From: UBA11869 sp964544965 | GTDB taxonomy: Bacteria > Pseudomonadota > Gammaproteobacteria > Eutrophobiales > Eutrophobiaceae | Direction: 5' to 3' | DNA length: 36,000 nt | Assembly: GCA_964544965.1 (NCBI GenBank) | Contig: CAZJED010000008.1 | Span: forward strand, 1 to 36,000 | In this document: one piece after another, positions 24,282 through 33,333 of the stretch | Layout of the letters: each line of letters opens with the position of its first letter | Position numbering within the stretch: the first letter of the stretch is position 1 | The notes under the pieces: generated by a model | What the model saw: only the letters and a program-made list of their open reading frames with translations | Databases searched by the model: none | Told to the model about the DNA's origin: nothing | Program-made: the position numbers and the translations under genes

Positions 24282-24363
24282 ATGACAAAACAGGTATTTA
24301 TTTGGCACCGCACCGATCTATGCGGCTGCTATGAGCGCCTGTGCGTCAAAGGATTATTCATAA
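24282..24363 (+). pseudogene. Photolyase/cryptochrome-like N-terminal remnant
   Basis: The plus strand reads MTKQVFIWHRTDL from 24282. VFIWHRTDLR is the hallmark first beta strand of DNA photolyases and cryptochromes. The frame then degrades into CGCYERLCVKGLFII and stops. From 24319 the next frame reads YAAAMSACASKDYS and then TAA, which would fit the following alanine-rich helix if the usual RxHDN segment were deleted. The patch is markedly GC-richer than its flanks and also forms a CCGCA/TGCGG hairpin (24308-24325). It may be a decayed gene fragment that now sits in a short transcript ending at the terminator at 24395, or a chance match over 13 residues. Confidence 0.4.
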
Positions 24364-24394
24364 TTTAAAGTTTAGAAACAAATATTACGAATCC

Positions 24395-24434
24395 AAAAAG
24401 GCCGCAGGTGGTAACACCAACGGCCTTTTTTTTT
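24395..24434 (+). terminator. Strong rho-independent terminator
   Basis: The stem AAAAAGGCCG (24395-24404) with CGGCCTTTTT (24421-24430) encloses a second GGTG/CACC stem with a GTAA loop. A run of nine T ends at 24434. Five A on the left arm allow some termination on the minus strand as well. It ends a short plus-strand transcript with no long gene in it, and insulates the secreted-protein gene at 24482. Confidence 0.88.
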
Positions 24435-24481
24435 ACTTAAACAAAACTTGGAGGCTCATATAGAAAACGTGAGAGATTAAA

Positions 24482-24865
24482 ATGAGAAGTTTAATTGTTA
24501 ATTCAATATTATTATTTGTAATGCTTGCTCAAGCAGTTGTAGTGATGGGCAACGATTATACTACTAGAACCTATCCAGCACATTCTTGTGAATTGTTTGC
24601 TGAAGATGCATATCAGGCAGCTGATACCTTTCGCAGAGGTGTTATTTTGAAGGATATTCTAGATTTAATTGAGAATGCGCCTGTGGCTGACAGTATGAAA
24701 CATCGCGCATTTAAGGCAATACAATTAGTTTGGAAAAACCAATTAGACAATCCTTCTTTAGCTTATAGTTTAGCGATGGGTTTATGTTTAAAGCCTAAAG
24801 AGCAAATGGCGCCTATTGATGATTTATGGGTGACTTCTCCTAGAACTAGCAGAGAGTTTTTTTAA
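24482..24865 (+). CDS. Small secreted protein of unknown function
   Basis: A 127-residue protein not recognised as any named family. It has a clear signal peptide (RSLIVNSILLFVMLAQAVVVMG, mature part from about residue 24). The mature domain is mostly helical-looking, with two cysteines (Cys36 in HSCELFAED and Cys102 in MGLCLKPK) that could form a disulfide. The order signal peptide, YPAHSCELFAEDAYQAADTFRRG, VWKNQLDNPSLAYSLAMGLCL suggests a compact periplasmic protein. Codon use is like its neighbours, and it is bounded by terminators on both sides, so it is probably a one-gene unit. A TGGAGG lies some 30 bases before the start; the nearer GAGAG (24471-24475) may act as ribosome-binding site. 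Confidence 0.75.
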   Translation: MRSLIVNSILLFVMLAQAVVVMGNDYTTRTYPAHSCELFAEDAYQAADTFRRGVILKDILDLIENAPVADSMKHRAFKAIQLVWKNQLDNPSLAYSLAMGLCLKPKEQMAPIDDLWVTSPRTSREFF

Positions 24866-24879
24866 TTTAAGCCTATCTT

Positions 24880-24903
24880 ACACAAGGACGTGTCTTTTTT
24901 TAT
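24880..24903 (+). terminator. Possible weak terminator
   Basis: A short ACAC/GTGT stem (24880-24883 with 24890-24893) is followed by CT and a run of T to about 24901. It lies just after the small secreted gene and before the convergent metH end. The stem is only 4 bp, so the call is tentative. Confidence 0.35.
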
Positions 24904-24922
24904 ATTTAATTAATTAAATATT

Positions 24923-27900
24923 CTATGGAGTGTATCCAAGATTTGGTGCAAGCCATTTTTCTATTATTTTTAAATCTTGGTCTTTTCTTTTGGCATAACT
25001 TTGAACCTGATCGCGATTAATTTTTCCTAATCCAAAATACCTAGAATCCGGATGTGAAAAATACCAACCAGATACAGAAGCAGTAGGGTACATTGCAAAT
25101 GATTCTGTGAGAGAAATCTTTGTATTCTCCTTAACGTTTAATATATTCCAAAGAAGTCCCTTCTCAGTGTGATCAGGGCATGCTGGATATCCTGGTGCTG
25201 GCCTTATCCCCTTATAGGATTCATTGATTAATTCTTCATTTTTTAACTTCTCATTAGAAGCATAGCCCCAATATTCTTTTCGAATTTTTTTATGTAAGCA
25301 TTCTGCAAATGCTTCAGCAAAACGATCTGCTAATGCTTTTAACATTATTGCATTATAGTCATCATGCTCATTTTCAAATTGCTTTATTCTTTTTTCTATA
25401 CCAAATCCTACAGATACTGCAAAAGCTCCTATGTAATCATCTTTTTTACTTTCTTTTGGCGCAATAAAATCAGCTAATGCAAAATTATGTTGGCCTGGTG
25501 GTTTTTGGATTTGCTGCCTTAAAGTATTTATTGTGCCTGAGACGGTATTTCTTTTTTCATTTGTATAAATCTGAATATCATCATAATTAACAGAATTTGC
25601 TGGAAATAAACCATATACACCATTTGCAGTTAACCATTTCTCATTAATTATTCTTGATAACATAATTTCAGCATCTTTATAAAGACGGGCTGCTTCTTCA
25701 CCAACTACTTTATCCTCCAATATTCTTGGAAATTTTCCGGCAAGTTCCCATGCGATAAAAAATGGTGTCCAGTCAAAATATTTCACTAATTCAGCAAGTG
25801 GGTAATCATCAAGAATATCAATACCAAGTTTATTTGGTTTAATCGGAAAATAATTAGCCCAGTCGATTTGTTTTTGATTTTTACGAGCATTTTCAAGCGT
25901 TAGCCAATTTATTTTAGCTTGCTTTCCTTCATGTCTTTTTCGTAGCAGTTCATATTCAGATTCTATTTCCTTCGAGTATGTTTTTTTCATTTCAATGTTC
26001 AATAATTTCGTAGACACACCAACAGCACGTGATGCATCTTTTACATGAACAACAAGGTAATCGTAGTCAGGATCAATCTTAACGGCAGTGTGTGTTTTTG
26101 AGGTAGTAGCGCCACCTATCATTAATGGAATTTGAAATTCCTGACGTTTCATTTCTTTTGCGATATGCACCATTTCATCAAGTGAAGGCGTTATTAAGCC
26201 ACTTAATCCAATGATATCTGCGTTTTGTTCGCGGGCTGTATCTAGGATTTTTTGTGCAGGTACCATTACACCAAGATCAATAATCTCATAATTATTACAT
26301 TGCAAAACAACCCCTACTATATTTTTACCTATATCATGAACATCACCTTTTACTGTTGCTAATATAATTTTTCCATTACTTTTAATTTCATTTCCTTCTT
26401 TTTCAACTTCAATGAAGGGGATAAGATAACCAACTGCTTTTTTCATGACACGCGCACTTTTTACTACTTGCGGTAGAAACATTTTGCCTGCGCCGAATAA
26501 ATCACCAACAACATTCATTCCATCCATTAACGGACCTTCAATAACTTCAATTGGCTTCGTAAATTGTTTACGGGCTTCTTCTGTGTCTTCTTCTATAAAA
26601 TCTGCAATACCTTTAACTAATGCATACGACAATCTCTTGTTAACCGAATAATCACGCCATTTGTTATCAACCTTTTTTTCTTTTGCTTTTCCTTTTTCAA
26701 CTGAGCCAGCGAATTCGACTAATCGTTCGGTCGCATCTTCACGATGATTTAATAAAACATCTTCAATATACTCGAGTAATTTTTTAGGAATTTCATCATA
26801 TATACCTAGTTGACCGGCATTCACAATCCCCATATCTAATCCAGATTTAATTGCATGAAATAAAAATACTGTATGCATGGCTTCACGCACCACATTATTT
26901 CCTCGAAATGAAAAAGATACATTACTTAGTCCACCGCTAACCAACGCAAAGGGTAAATGCTTTTTAATTAATTTAGTTGCTTCAAAAAATGAAACAGCAT
27001 AATTGTTATGCTCTTTCATGCCCGTAGCAATTGTTAGAATATTTGGATCAAAAATTATATCTTCAGGAGGAAAATTAACTTTATTAACTAATATCTCATA
27101 TGAGCGTTTACAAACGTTAAAACGCCTTTCGGTTGTATCTGCCTGACCTTTTTCATCAAATGCCATTACAACAGTTGCAGCACCATAACGTTTTATAAGT
27201 TTTGCGTGCTCAATAAATTTTTCTTCTCCTTCTTTAAGGCTAATTGAATTTACAATTCCTTTTCCTTGCAAACAACGTAATCCAGCCTCAATAACAGTCC
27301 ATTTCGATGAATCGATCATAATTGGCACACGGCATATATCAGGTTCTGAGCTAATTAATTTCAAGAAATCTGCCATTAGCTGTTCTGAATCTAACATTCC
27401 CTCATCCATACAGACGTCAATAATTTGAGCACCGTTTTCAACTTGTTGTCGCGCAATATCAAGTGCTGCCTCTAAATTTTGTTCTTCTTTAATTAATTTC
27501 AAGAATTTAGGTGAGCCAGCAACATTTGTACGCTCACCGATATTGACGAAATTTACGTTATTATTGATGTTGTATGCTTCAAGCCCACTGAGACGTTGAG
27601 TTACAGGAATAACTGGTTTTTCTCTCGGTTTAATTGATTTAATTACCTGAGAAATTTTACTTATATGTTGGGGAGTAGTGCCACAACAGCCACCAACAAT
27701 GTTTAAAAAGCCGGAATCTGCCCATTCTTTAATGTGTACCGCCATCGACTCGGCATCCAGATCATAACCACCAAATTCATTTGGTAGTCCTGCGTTAGGG
27801 TGTGCGCTTATAAAGCAGTCTGAAAAACTAGAAAGTTCTTCAATATATTGTCGTAAGTCACTGGGACCTAAAGCACAATTAAGTCCTATTGAGAGAGGTT

Positions 27901-28612
27901 TAGCATGCTTAACAGAATTCCAGAATGCTTCTGTTGTTTGTCCTGTTAAGGTTCGACCCGAGGCATCTGTGATAGTGCCTGAAATCATAACGGGGAGATT
28001 AATATGATTTTTTTCAAAGAAATCATCAATTGCAAATAATGCTGCTTTAGCATTTAGAGTATCAAAAATAGTCTCGACCAAAATGATATCGGCTTTACCG
28101 TCAACTAACCCCCTTATTGCTTCGTTGTAAGTATCAACAAGTTCTTCAAAAGATATGTTTCTATAACCTGGATTATTAACATCAGGAGAAATAGAACAGG
28201 TTCGGTTTGTAGGGCCAAGCACACCCGCAACAAACCGTGGTTTCGATGTATTCTTTTCAAATTCGTCAGCAACTGTTCGCGCAAGTGCAGCACCTTCTTT
28301 ATTTAATTCATAAACCAAATCTTCCATTTGGTAGTCAGCCATAGCAATTGCAGTTGAATTAAATGTATTTGTTTCAACAATATCAGCGCCAGCCTCAAAA
28401 TAAGCGTGATGTATTGCTTTAATAATATTTGGTTGTGTGAGTGAGAGTAGGTCGTTATTACCTTTTAAATCACATGGATGTTTTGCAAATCTCTCCCCTT
28501 TATAGTCATTTTCTTCCAATTTATAGGACTGAATCATCGTTCCCATCGCCCCATCTAAAATCAGAATTCTTTCTGACATGAGTTGTTTTAGTTGCTCTGT
28601 ATTATTGCCCAT
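24923..28612 (-). CDS. metH: Cobalamin-dependent methionine synthase MetH
   Basis: A 1229-residue, full-length four-module enzyme that methylates homocysteine from methyl-tetrahydrofolate through methylcobalamin. The homocysteine domain has zinc ligands Cys246 (NCALG), Cys309 and Cys310 (GGCCGTTP). The pterin domain begins FVNIGERTNVAGSPKF (355-370) and includes IMIDSSKW (431-438). The cobalamin domain has DVHDIGKNIVG with the axial His759, then GLSGLITPSLDEMV. The activation domain ends with RPAPGYPACPDHTEK and SVSGWYFSHPDSRYFGLGKI. All key residues are present. It lies 174 bp after a small membrane protein gene, and that gap shows no recognised riboswitch or MetJ box. The B12 uptake unit a few kb upstream fits its cofactor need. 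Confidence 0.98.
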   Translation of the reverse strand: MGNNTEQLKQLMSERILILDGAMGTMIQSYKLEENDYKGERFAKHPCDLKGNNDLLSLTQPNIIKAIHHAYFEAGADIVETNTFNSTAIAMADYQMEDLVYELNKEGAALARTVADEFEKNTSKPRFVAGVLGPTNRTCSISPDVNNPGYRNISFEELVDTYNEAIRGLVDGKADIILVETIFDTLNAKAALFAIDDFFEKNHINLPVMISGTITDASGRTLTGQTTEAFWNSVKHAKPLSIGLNCALGPSDLRQYIEELSSFSDCFISAHPNAGLPNEFGGYDLDAESMAVHIKEWADSGFLNIVGGCCGTTPQHISKISQVIKSIKPREKPVIPVTQRLSGLEAYNINNNVNFVNIGERTNVAGSPKFLKLIKEEQNLEAALDIARQQVENGAQIIDVCMDEGMLDSEQLMADFLKLISSEPDICRVPIMIDSSKWTVIEAGLRCLQGKGIVNSISLKEGEEKFIEHAKLIKRYGAATVVMAFDEKGQADTTERRFNVCKRSYEILVNKVNFPPEDIIFDPNILTIATGMKEHNNYAVSFFEATKLIKKHLPFALVSGGLSNVSFSFRGNNVVREAMHTVFLFHAIKSGLDMGIVNAGQLGIYDEIPKKLLEYIEDVLLNHREDATERLVEFAGSVEKGKAKEKKVDNKWRDYSVNKRLSYALVKGIADFIEEDTEEARKQFTKPIEVIEGPLMDGMNVVGDLFGAGKMFLPQVVKSARVMKKAVGYLIPFIEVEKEGNEIKSNGKIILATVKGDVHDIGKNIVGVVLQCNNYEIIDLGVMVPAQKILDTAREQNADIIGLSGLITPSLDEMVHIAKEMKRQEFQIPLMIGGATTSKTHTAVKIDPDYDYLVVHVKDASRAVGVSTKLLNIEMKKTYSKEIESEYELLRKRHEGKQAKINWLTLENARKNQKQIDWANYFPIKPNKLGIDILDDYPLAELVKYFDWTPFFIAWELAGKFPRILEDKVVGEEAARLYKDAEIMLSRIINEKWLTANGVYGLFPANSVNYDDIQIYTNEKRNTVSGTINTLRQQIQKPPGQHNFALADFIAPKESKKDDYIGAFAVSVGFGIEKRIKQFENEHDDYNAIMLKALADRFAEAFAECLHKKIRKEYWGYASNEKLKNEELINESYKGIRPAPGYPACPDHTEKGLLWNILNVKENTKISLTESFAMYPTASVSGWYFSHPDSRYFGLGKINRDQVQSYAKRKDQDLKIIEKWLAPNLGYTP

Positions 28613-28786
28613 GATTTATAGTCAGTTGATTTTTATTTGCTATTAGTTGGATTTGGATAGGATATCAGTTTAAATCACCAACTGTTAAGAGTTGAATTAT
28701 TCAAATGTATACTGTCATCTACACTACGACAGCATCTTGAGCGAGAAGTGCAATTTTAAAGGGGTTATTTATTTATATTTATAATT

Positions 28787-29050
28787 TTACTCTGTAATTA
28801 CGTGAGAACTTTTTGGTCTCAATCTAAACCAAGCAATATAACCAATAGGCCAGACAATTAACACTGCTATTAATCCTTTAGTTAATGCAAGTGCTGCTGC
28901 TATCACAAAAATAAGAGGTAAAATTAATCCTTTTATACCCATATCTCTTGTCGCAGCATCACCATATATCCAAAGTGTGCTGCACACATAAACAGAACAT
29001 AGAATAATAAAAATAAAAACCTCTGTTGAATTACTAAATGAAATAGACAC
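28787..29050 (-). CDS. Small membrane protein of unknown function, paired with the OFA transporter
   Basis: An 87-residue protein with two or three hydrophobic segments (about 9-28, 39-57 and 60-75) and a YGDAATRDMGIKG motif between the first two, a pattern seen in small inner-membrane proteins of unknown role. It starts 19 bp after the transporter stop on the same strand, so it is likely cotranscribed and possibly an accessory to it. No catalytic motifs are seen. Confidence 0.7.
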   Translation of the reverse strand: MSISFSNSTEVFIFIILCSVYVCSTLWIYGDAATRDMGIKGLILPLIFVIAAALALTKGLIAVLIVWPIGYIAWFRLRPKSSHVITE

Positions 29051-29069
29051 GTATCTCCCCTTAAAAGAA

Positions 29070-30755
29070 TTATTCTTTCATATGATGTTTTGCGTTAACC
29101 GGACGCATTGTTGCATTCATGATAAGCGCAACAAATAAAACTGTCGCCATTAAATACATTGTCGTATTGTATAAACTTGAGGTCGGATCAACAGTTCCGC
29201 TTGGAGCAATTTCCATCAACTTGTTTATTGTAACTGTTTTTGCGCCCACTAATTGTTCAAGTTGGTCAACTCCTGCTCCAAATTTAGTTTTAAATGTGGC
29301 CGGGTCAATTTTTACAATTAAATCATTTATCGCATTATTAACAGAAATTTCTCTTAGTGATGTTATTGCGAGCGGCCCAAAAACACCGGCGCTTGCCCAT
29401 GCAGTTAGCAAACGTCCGTGTATTCCGCCAACAAATTTTGTACCAAAGATATCTGCAAGATATGCTGGTATTGTTGCAAAACCACCGCCGTACATAGTAA
29501 ATATAAGCATAGTCGCTGCATAGAAATATACCAACCACACAACACTAGGATTAATACTTACTTGTTGGGCGGTGTATGGAATTGAGCAATACAGGATGAT
29601 GCCAAGTGAAAAGAAAATCCAATAGGTAGTTTTACGCCCTAAATAGTCAGAGGCGCTTGCCCAGGAGATACGACCAATCATATTAAAAAGGCTTATCATT
29701 AAAACATAAGTTGAAGCGAATGCGGCATCTGCAATATCCGGTAGTGTGGTACCGAAAATCTCACTCATCATAGTTTTTGCGACACCAAGGACACCAATTC
29801 CAGCAGTAACGTTAAAACACAAGACAACCCACAATTGATAAAACTGAGGTGTTTTTAATGCCTCATCGATATGAACATGGTGCTGAGTGATCATGCTTTT
29901 TTGTTTATCTTCAGTCGGCGGCTCCCATCCTTCAGGTTTCCAGCCTTCTCGCGGAATTCGATAACCAAATGCAGCACACATCATAATCACAAAATAGATG
30001 GCTCCGAGAGCAAAGAAAGCCTGCGCAACTCCTACATTCCCAGTGCCGACTAGATAGACACCCTCTGGCCCTGGTGCATACATTCCGGCTAGATCATTTG
30101 CACCAACAATCACAACTTCTCGTAATTCACCAACATGCCCTGCAAGACGTCTGCCGCCTTCTGTAATTAATTCAATATCAGTTACAGCACCTAAATATTT
30201 GGGGGCTTCATAAAATAATTTTATAAATGGTTCGATCATAAATTTTGCAATCATTGCGCCACCGCCAAAACCCATTATTGCTATTCCTGTAGCCATTCCA
30301 CGTCTGTCGGGAAACCATCTGATTAAAGTTCCAACAGGAGAAACATAACCAAGACCCAGTCCGCAGCCACCAATTACCCCGTAACCTAGGTATAGCAACC
30401 AAAGCTGTCCGCTTAGTATTCCTATTCCGCCAACAAAAAAACCACCACCCCAACATATAGCAGATACAGTTCCAACCATACGAGGCCCGACTTTTTCAAG
30501 CCATTTTCCGCCAATGGCAGCAGATAGACCAAGAAAGACAATTGCAACAGTGAAAATCCATACAACACTTTTTAATGTCCAATCATCAGCGGCACTGGTA
30601 ACGACACCAACACGTTTGATTAATGCAGGATTAAAAAGACTCCAGGCATAAACAGAACCTATACAAAGATGAATACCTAATGCAGCAGGGGCAATTAGCC
30701 AACGGTTAAAACCTTCTTTGGCTACGATATGTTTCTTTGACAAGATGTCCAGCAT
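29070..30755 (-). CDS. OFA-family (oxalate/formate antiporter-like) major facilitator transporter
   Basis: A 561-residue MFS protein. The N-terminus has the OFA signature IHLCIGSVYAWSLFNPAL (30-47). Later segments GYGVIGGCGLGLGYVSPVGTLIRWFPDRRGMATGIAIMGFGGGAMI and FNMIGRISWASASDYLGRKTTYWIFF match the two halves of the 12-helix fold. It is longer than the roughly 400-430 residues of the classic transporter because of a loop near residues 190-235 and a periplasmic-looking insert near 480-535. The substrate is unknown; a carboxylate such as formate or a C2-C3 acid would suit a methylotroph, but that is inference. An AGAGGG ribosome-binding site precedes the start. It is divergent from the riboswitch-controlled receptor gene. 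Confidence 0.85.
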   Translation of the reverse strand: MLDILSKKHIVAKEGFNRWLIAPAALGIHLCIGSVYAWSLFNPALIKRVGVVTSAADDWTLKSVVWIFTVAIVFLGLSAAIGGKWLEKVGPRMVGTVSAICWGGGFFVGGIGILSGQLWLLYLGYGVIGGCGLGLGYVSPVGTLIRWFPDRRGMATGIAIMGFGGGAMIAKFMIEPFIKLFYEAPKYLGAVTDIELITEGGRRLAGHVGELREVVIVGANDLAGMYAPGPEGVYLVGTGNVGVAQAFFALGAIYFVIMMCAAFGYRIPREGWKPEGWEPPTEDKQKSMITQHHVHIDEALKTPQFYQLWVVLCFNVTAGIGVLGVAKTMMSEIFGTTLPDIADAAFASTYVLMISLFNMIGRISWASASDYLGRKTTYWIFFSLGIILYCSIPYTAQQVSINPSVVWLVYFYAATMLIFTMYGGGFATIPAYLADIFGTKFVGGIHGRLLTAWASAGVFGPLAITSLREISVNNAINDLIVKIDPATFKTKFGAGVDQLEQLVGAKTVTINKLMEIAPSGTVDPTSSLYNTTMYLMATVLFVALIMNATMRPVNAKHHMKE

Positions 30756-30896
30756 GATTAAAAGCCCTCTCTAAAAAAATATTGAAGATTCTAGTTCTTT
30801 AATTTACTTGATATTTATTATTATATTTTATGACTAGTTTTAGGAAAAATCTGTTATTTGAAAGATTATAGGATAAACACTATTATTCATAATTGA

Positions 30897-31088
30897 AAGT
30901 ATTAGGTTACAACTGTTTTAAGTAATGAAGTTGTATTAAACGGGAAGTCAGTCAAATCCTGACGCTGCCCCCGCAACGGTAGATGAGTCAAGAATACTCA
31001 GGATGTCACTGTGTTGAATTTTTTTTGATGAGACATGGGAAGGCGAGTATTTAGTATGTAAATACGCTCATGAGTCCGGAGACCGGCC
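30897..31088 (+). ncRNA. Cobalamin (adenosylcobalamin-type) riboswitch
   Basis: The conserved cobalamin aptamer elements appear in order on the plus strand: AGGTTAC near 30903, AAACGGGAA (30938-30946), the GCTGCCCCCGCAACGGTA core (30964-30981), GGGAAGGC (31037-31044) and the B12 box GAGTCCGGAGACCGGCC (31072-31088). Arms TGAGT/ACTCA and CAGGA-type stems lie between. It precedes the TonB-dependent receptor gene at 31223, so bound B12 should lower expression of the receptor and probably of the two genes after it. The 30756-30896 stretch before it is AT-rich promoter space with no unambiguous hexamers. Confidence 0.95.
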
Positions 31089-31113
31089 TTTAATTTCAAA
31101 AAAAATATCACGC

Positions 31114-31187
31114 TGCGGGCGGCGGCATGAGATCTTAAATAACTCGATGTAGTTATTTCTGTATTGATCCCATCGCACTTACCCGCA
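31114..31187 (+). promoter_or_regulatory. Probable expression-platform hairpin of the riboswitch
   Basis: Between the B12 box and the receptor gene a three-tier stem can form: TGCGGG (31114-31119) with CCCGCA (31182-31187), ATGAGATC (31127-31134) with GATCCCAT (31166-31173, one mismatch), and AAATAACT (31137-31144) with AGTTATTT (31151-31158) around a 6-base loop. No T run follows, so it is unlikely to be a terminator. Translational control by exposing or hiding the start region is more likely. Pairing with the aptamer is not resolved here. Confidence 0.5.
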
Positions 31188-31222
31188 TTTATAAAATGGT
31201 TATTGGACTGTTAGGCGGACGA

Positions 31223-33304
31223 ATGGAAGTGAGTTCAAACAATATTATTCCAAAAATATTTTTAGTTATTATTAGTTTTTATTCAATAAATATTTTTGCT
31301 GATAGCGTCAAAGAATTTGATCGTTTGATTGTTAGTGACACAAGGCTCGATCAAAAAAATCTTAAAGATCTACCTTTAAATATTTCAATAATAACCAGCG
31401 AAGAAATTAAATTAAGTCCAGCAGAAACACTCCCCGAATTACTTTCACTGCAATCAGGTATTCAGAAACGTAGTCAATTTGGTAATCATGCTGTTAGAAG
31501 CGATATTGATATACGAGGATTTGGAGCAAGAGCTACTCAAAATACATTGATTTTATTGGACGGTAAACGTCTTAACAACAATGATCAATCGACAATTAAT
31601 TTTAGCGCTATACCAATGGAGAGCATTGAGAGAATAGAGATTATGAAAAGTTCAGGTGGTGTACTTTATGGTGATGGCGCAGTAGGCGGGGCTATTAACA
31701 TTATTACAAAAACACCATCTTATAAAATGAAAAAATATTTAATTGAACAAACAGTGGGGTCATACGATTCAATACAGACAGATGCGGTAGCTGAATATAG
31801 TGATGAAAAAATTTCACTCAATCTCTTTGGTAATTTTATTCATTCGGATGGCTATCGAGTTAACAATAAATTAGAGCAGCAATCTTTATCTACAAATTTT
31901 AGTTATTTTGTCAGCAATATGGAAATATTTTTAAAATTTGGAATATCTGAACAAAATTTAAGGCTTCCCGGTGATAGAGCTGTTAATTTTGTTACAGGTG
32001 TAGATGAATTTTCTACTGATAGAAAAGGAACAGATGATCCGTTTGATTTTGCTATCGAGGAGGGAGCATTCTTAACATTAGGTTTTATGCATTCTTTTGG
32101 AGATAATATTGAATTACTAATAGATGGTGGATACAAAACTAAAGAAAGTGATATTTTTGTAGAGAATAGCCAAGAATTTCGAAATACAAAACATGCAAAT
32201 TTATATTTTAGCCCCAAGTTAAAATCGAAATTTGATTTATTTTATGCAGAACATAATATTGATATAGGCTTTGATATTTACCATTATCAGTTTGATCTAG
32301 ATATCGAAAATATCACCGCAGCTGATGCAAATCATACGATAGCTCAACCACAACATAGACTTGATATTGAACAGGAAAACTATTCATTTTATTTAAACGA
32401 CTTTTTTAAATTTACACCGAACACTTCATTTCAAGCAGGAGCTCGTATACAACATAGCAGTGTTGATGCATTTGATCAGTTTGATTCAACTGCTAGAACT
32501 GCAGGCTTTGCGAGTAGCCAAAGGCCTTCACTTAATAAATCGGATAGAGGATATATGGCTAATTTTGGGGTTAAACATCGGGTTAATCGAAATGTTTCTA
32601 CCTATATCACAACAGGTCAAAGTATGCGTTTTGCAAACAATGACGATTTTAATCAATTAGACGCAACATTTGCGCCTAGTTTTTCTAATATAAAACCACA
32701 GCGCGGCAGATATCTTGATGGCGGGATTGCATACTCTAATGAATTGATTAATGCCTCATTAAGTTTGTATTTAATGGAAATGACAAATCAAATTGATTTT
32801 GATCCAGCACGTTCTGCAAATAGAAATTTTGAACCAATTAAAAGAGAGGGATTAGAGTATAGTATTTTACTTAAACCCACTGATGAGATTATAACTAATT
32901 TTAATTATGCATATACAAAAGCAGTTTTTGACGAAGGCGCTAATAAAGGGAACGATATTCCGCTCGTTGCGAAACATACAGCAAATTTTGTTTTTAATTT
33001 TAATTTGTTTAAGAGTATGAATTTATCGGCAACATGGAATTATATTGGAGATAAATTTTTTGATAATGATCAGGATAATACATTTTTTGCCAAGATTCCT
33101 TCGCACTCGACCATTGATATGAAATTGGGCTATGAGCGAGGTAATTTCGATATGAATATTTTAGTTAAAAATTTGTTAAATAAAGAATATTTCGAGACTG
33201 GAACTGCAAATAGTCTGCTTTTTGATGCTGCACATACGCGATTTAACGCATCACCCATGCCAGAGAGAAACTTTTCATTTACAATACGATATAAGTTTGA
33301 CTAA
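31223..33304 (+). CDS. btuB: TonB-dependent outer-membrane receptor, probably for cobalamin (BtuB-like)
   Basis: A 693-residue receptor. It has a signal peptide (cleavage near IFADS, about residue 26), a TonB-box-like FDRLIVSDT, and a plug domain with LPELLSLQSGIQKRSQFG, DIDIRGFGARATQNTLILLDG, ESIERIEIMKSSGGVLYGDG and GGAINIITK. A 22-strand type barrel follows, with the RYKF C-terminus followed by a final Asp instead of ending in Phe. Substrate assignment rests on the cobalamin riboswitch directly upstream and the corrinoid adenosyltransferase downstream. The start ATG at 31223 has AGGCGG four bases before it; another in-frame ATG lies at 31196 without such a site. It is likely cotranscribed with the next two genes. 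Confidence 0.88.
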   Translation: MEVSSNNIIPKIFLVIISFYSINIFADSVKEFDRLIVSDTRLDQKNLKDLPLNISIITSEEIKLSPAETLPELLSLQSGIQKRSQFGNHAVRSDIDIRGFGARATQNTLILLDGKRLNNNDQSTINFSAIPMESIERIEIMKSSGGVLYGDGAVGGAINIITKTPSYKMKKYLIEQTVGSYDSIQTDAVAEYSDEKISLNLFGNFIHSDGYRVNNKLEQQSLSTNFSYFVSNMEIFLKFGISEQNLRLPGDRAVNFVTGVDEFSTDRKGTDDPFDFAIEEGAFLTLGFMHSFGDNIELLIDGGYKTKESDIFVENSQEFRNTKHANLYFSPKLKSKFDLFYAEHNIDIGFDIYHYQFDLDIENITAADANHTIAQPQHRLDIEQENYSFYLNDFFKFTPNTSFQAGARIQHSSVDAFDQFDSTARTAGFASSQRPSLNKSDRGYMANFGVKHRVNRNVSTYITTGQSMRFANNDDFNQLDATFAPSFSNIKPQRGRYLDGGIAYSNELINASLSLYLMEMTNQIDFDPARSANRNFEPIKREGLEYSILLKPTDEIITNFNYAYTKAVFDEGANKGNDIPLVAKHTANFVFNFNLFKSMNLSATWNYIGDKFFDNDQDNTFFAKIPSHSTIDMKLGYERGNFDMNILVKNLLNKEYFETGTANSLLFDAAHTRFNASPMPERNFSFTIRYKFD

Positions 33305-33333
33305 ATACGCGTATTTACTCGGAGTTTAGAAGC

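Noticed and set aside
28613..28786. SAM, SAH or MetJ-type control element upstream of metH
   Set aside because: No conserved riboswitch core or MetJ box repeat is visible; only a CTGTC/GACAG stem and a TGAATAATTCA palindrome of the wrong spacing for MetR.
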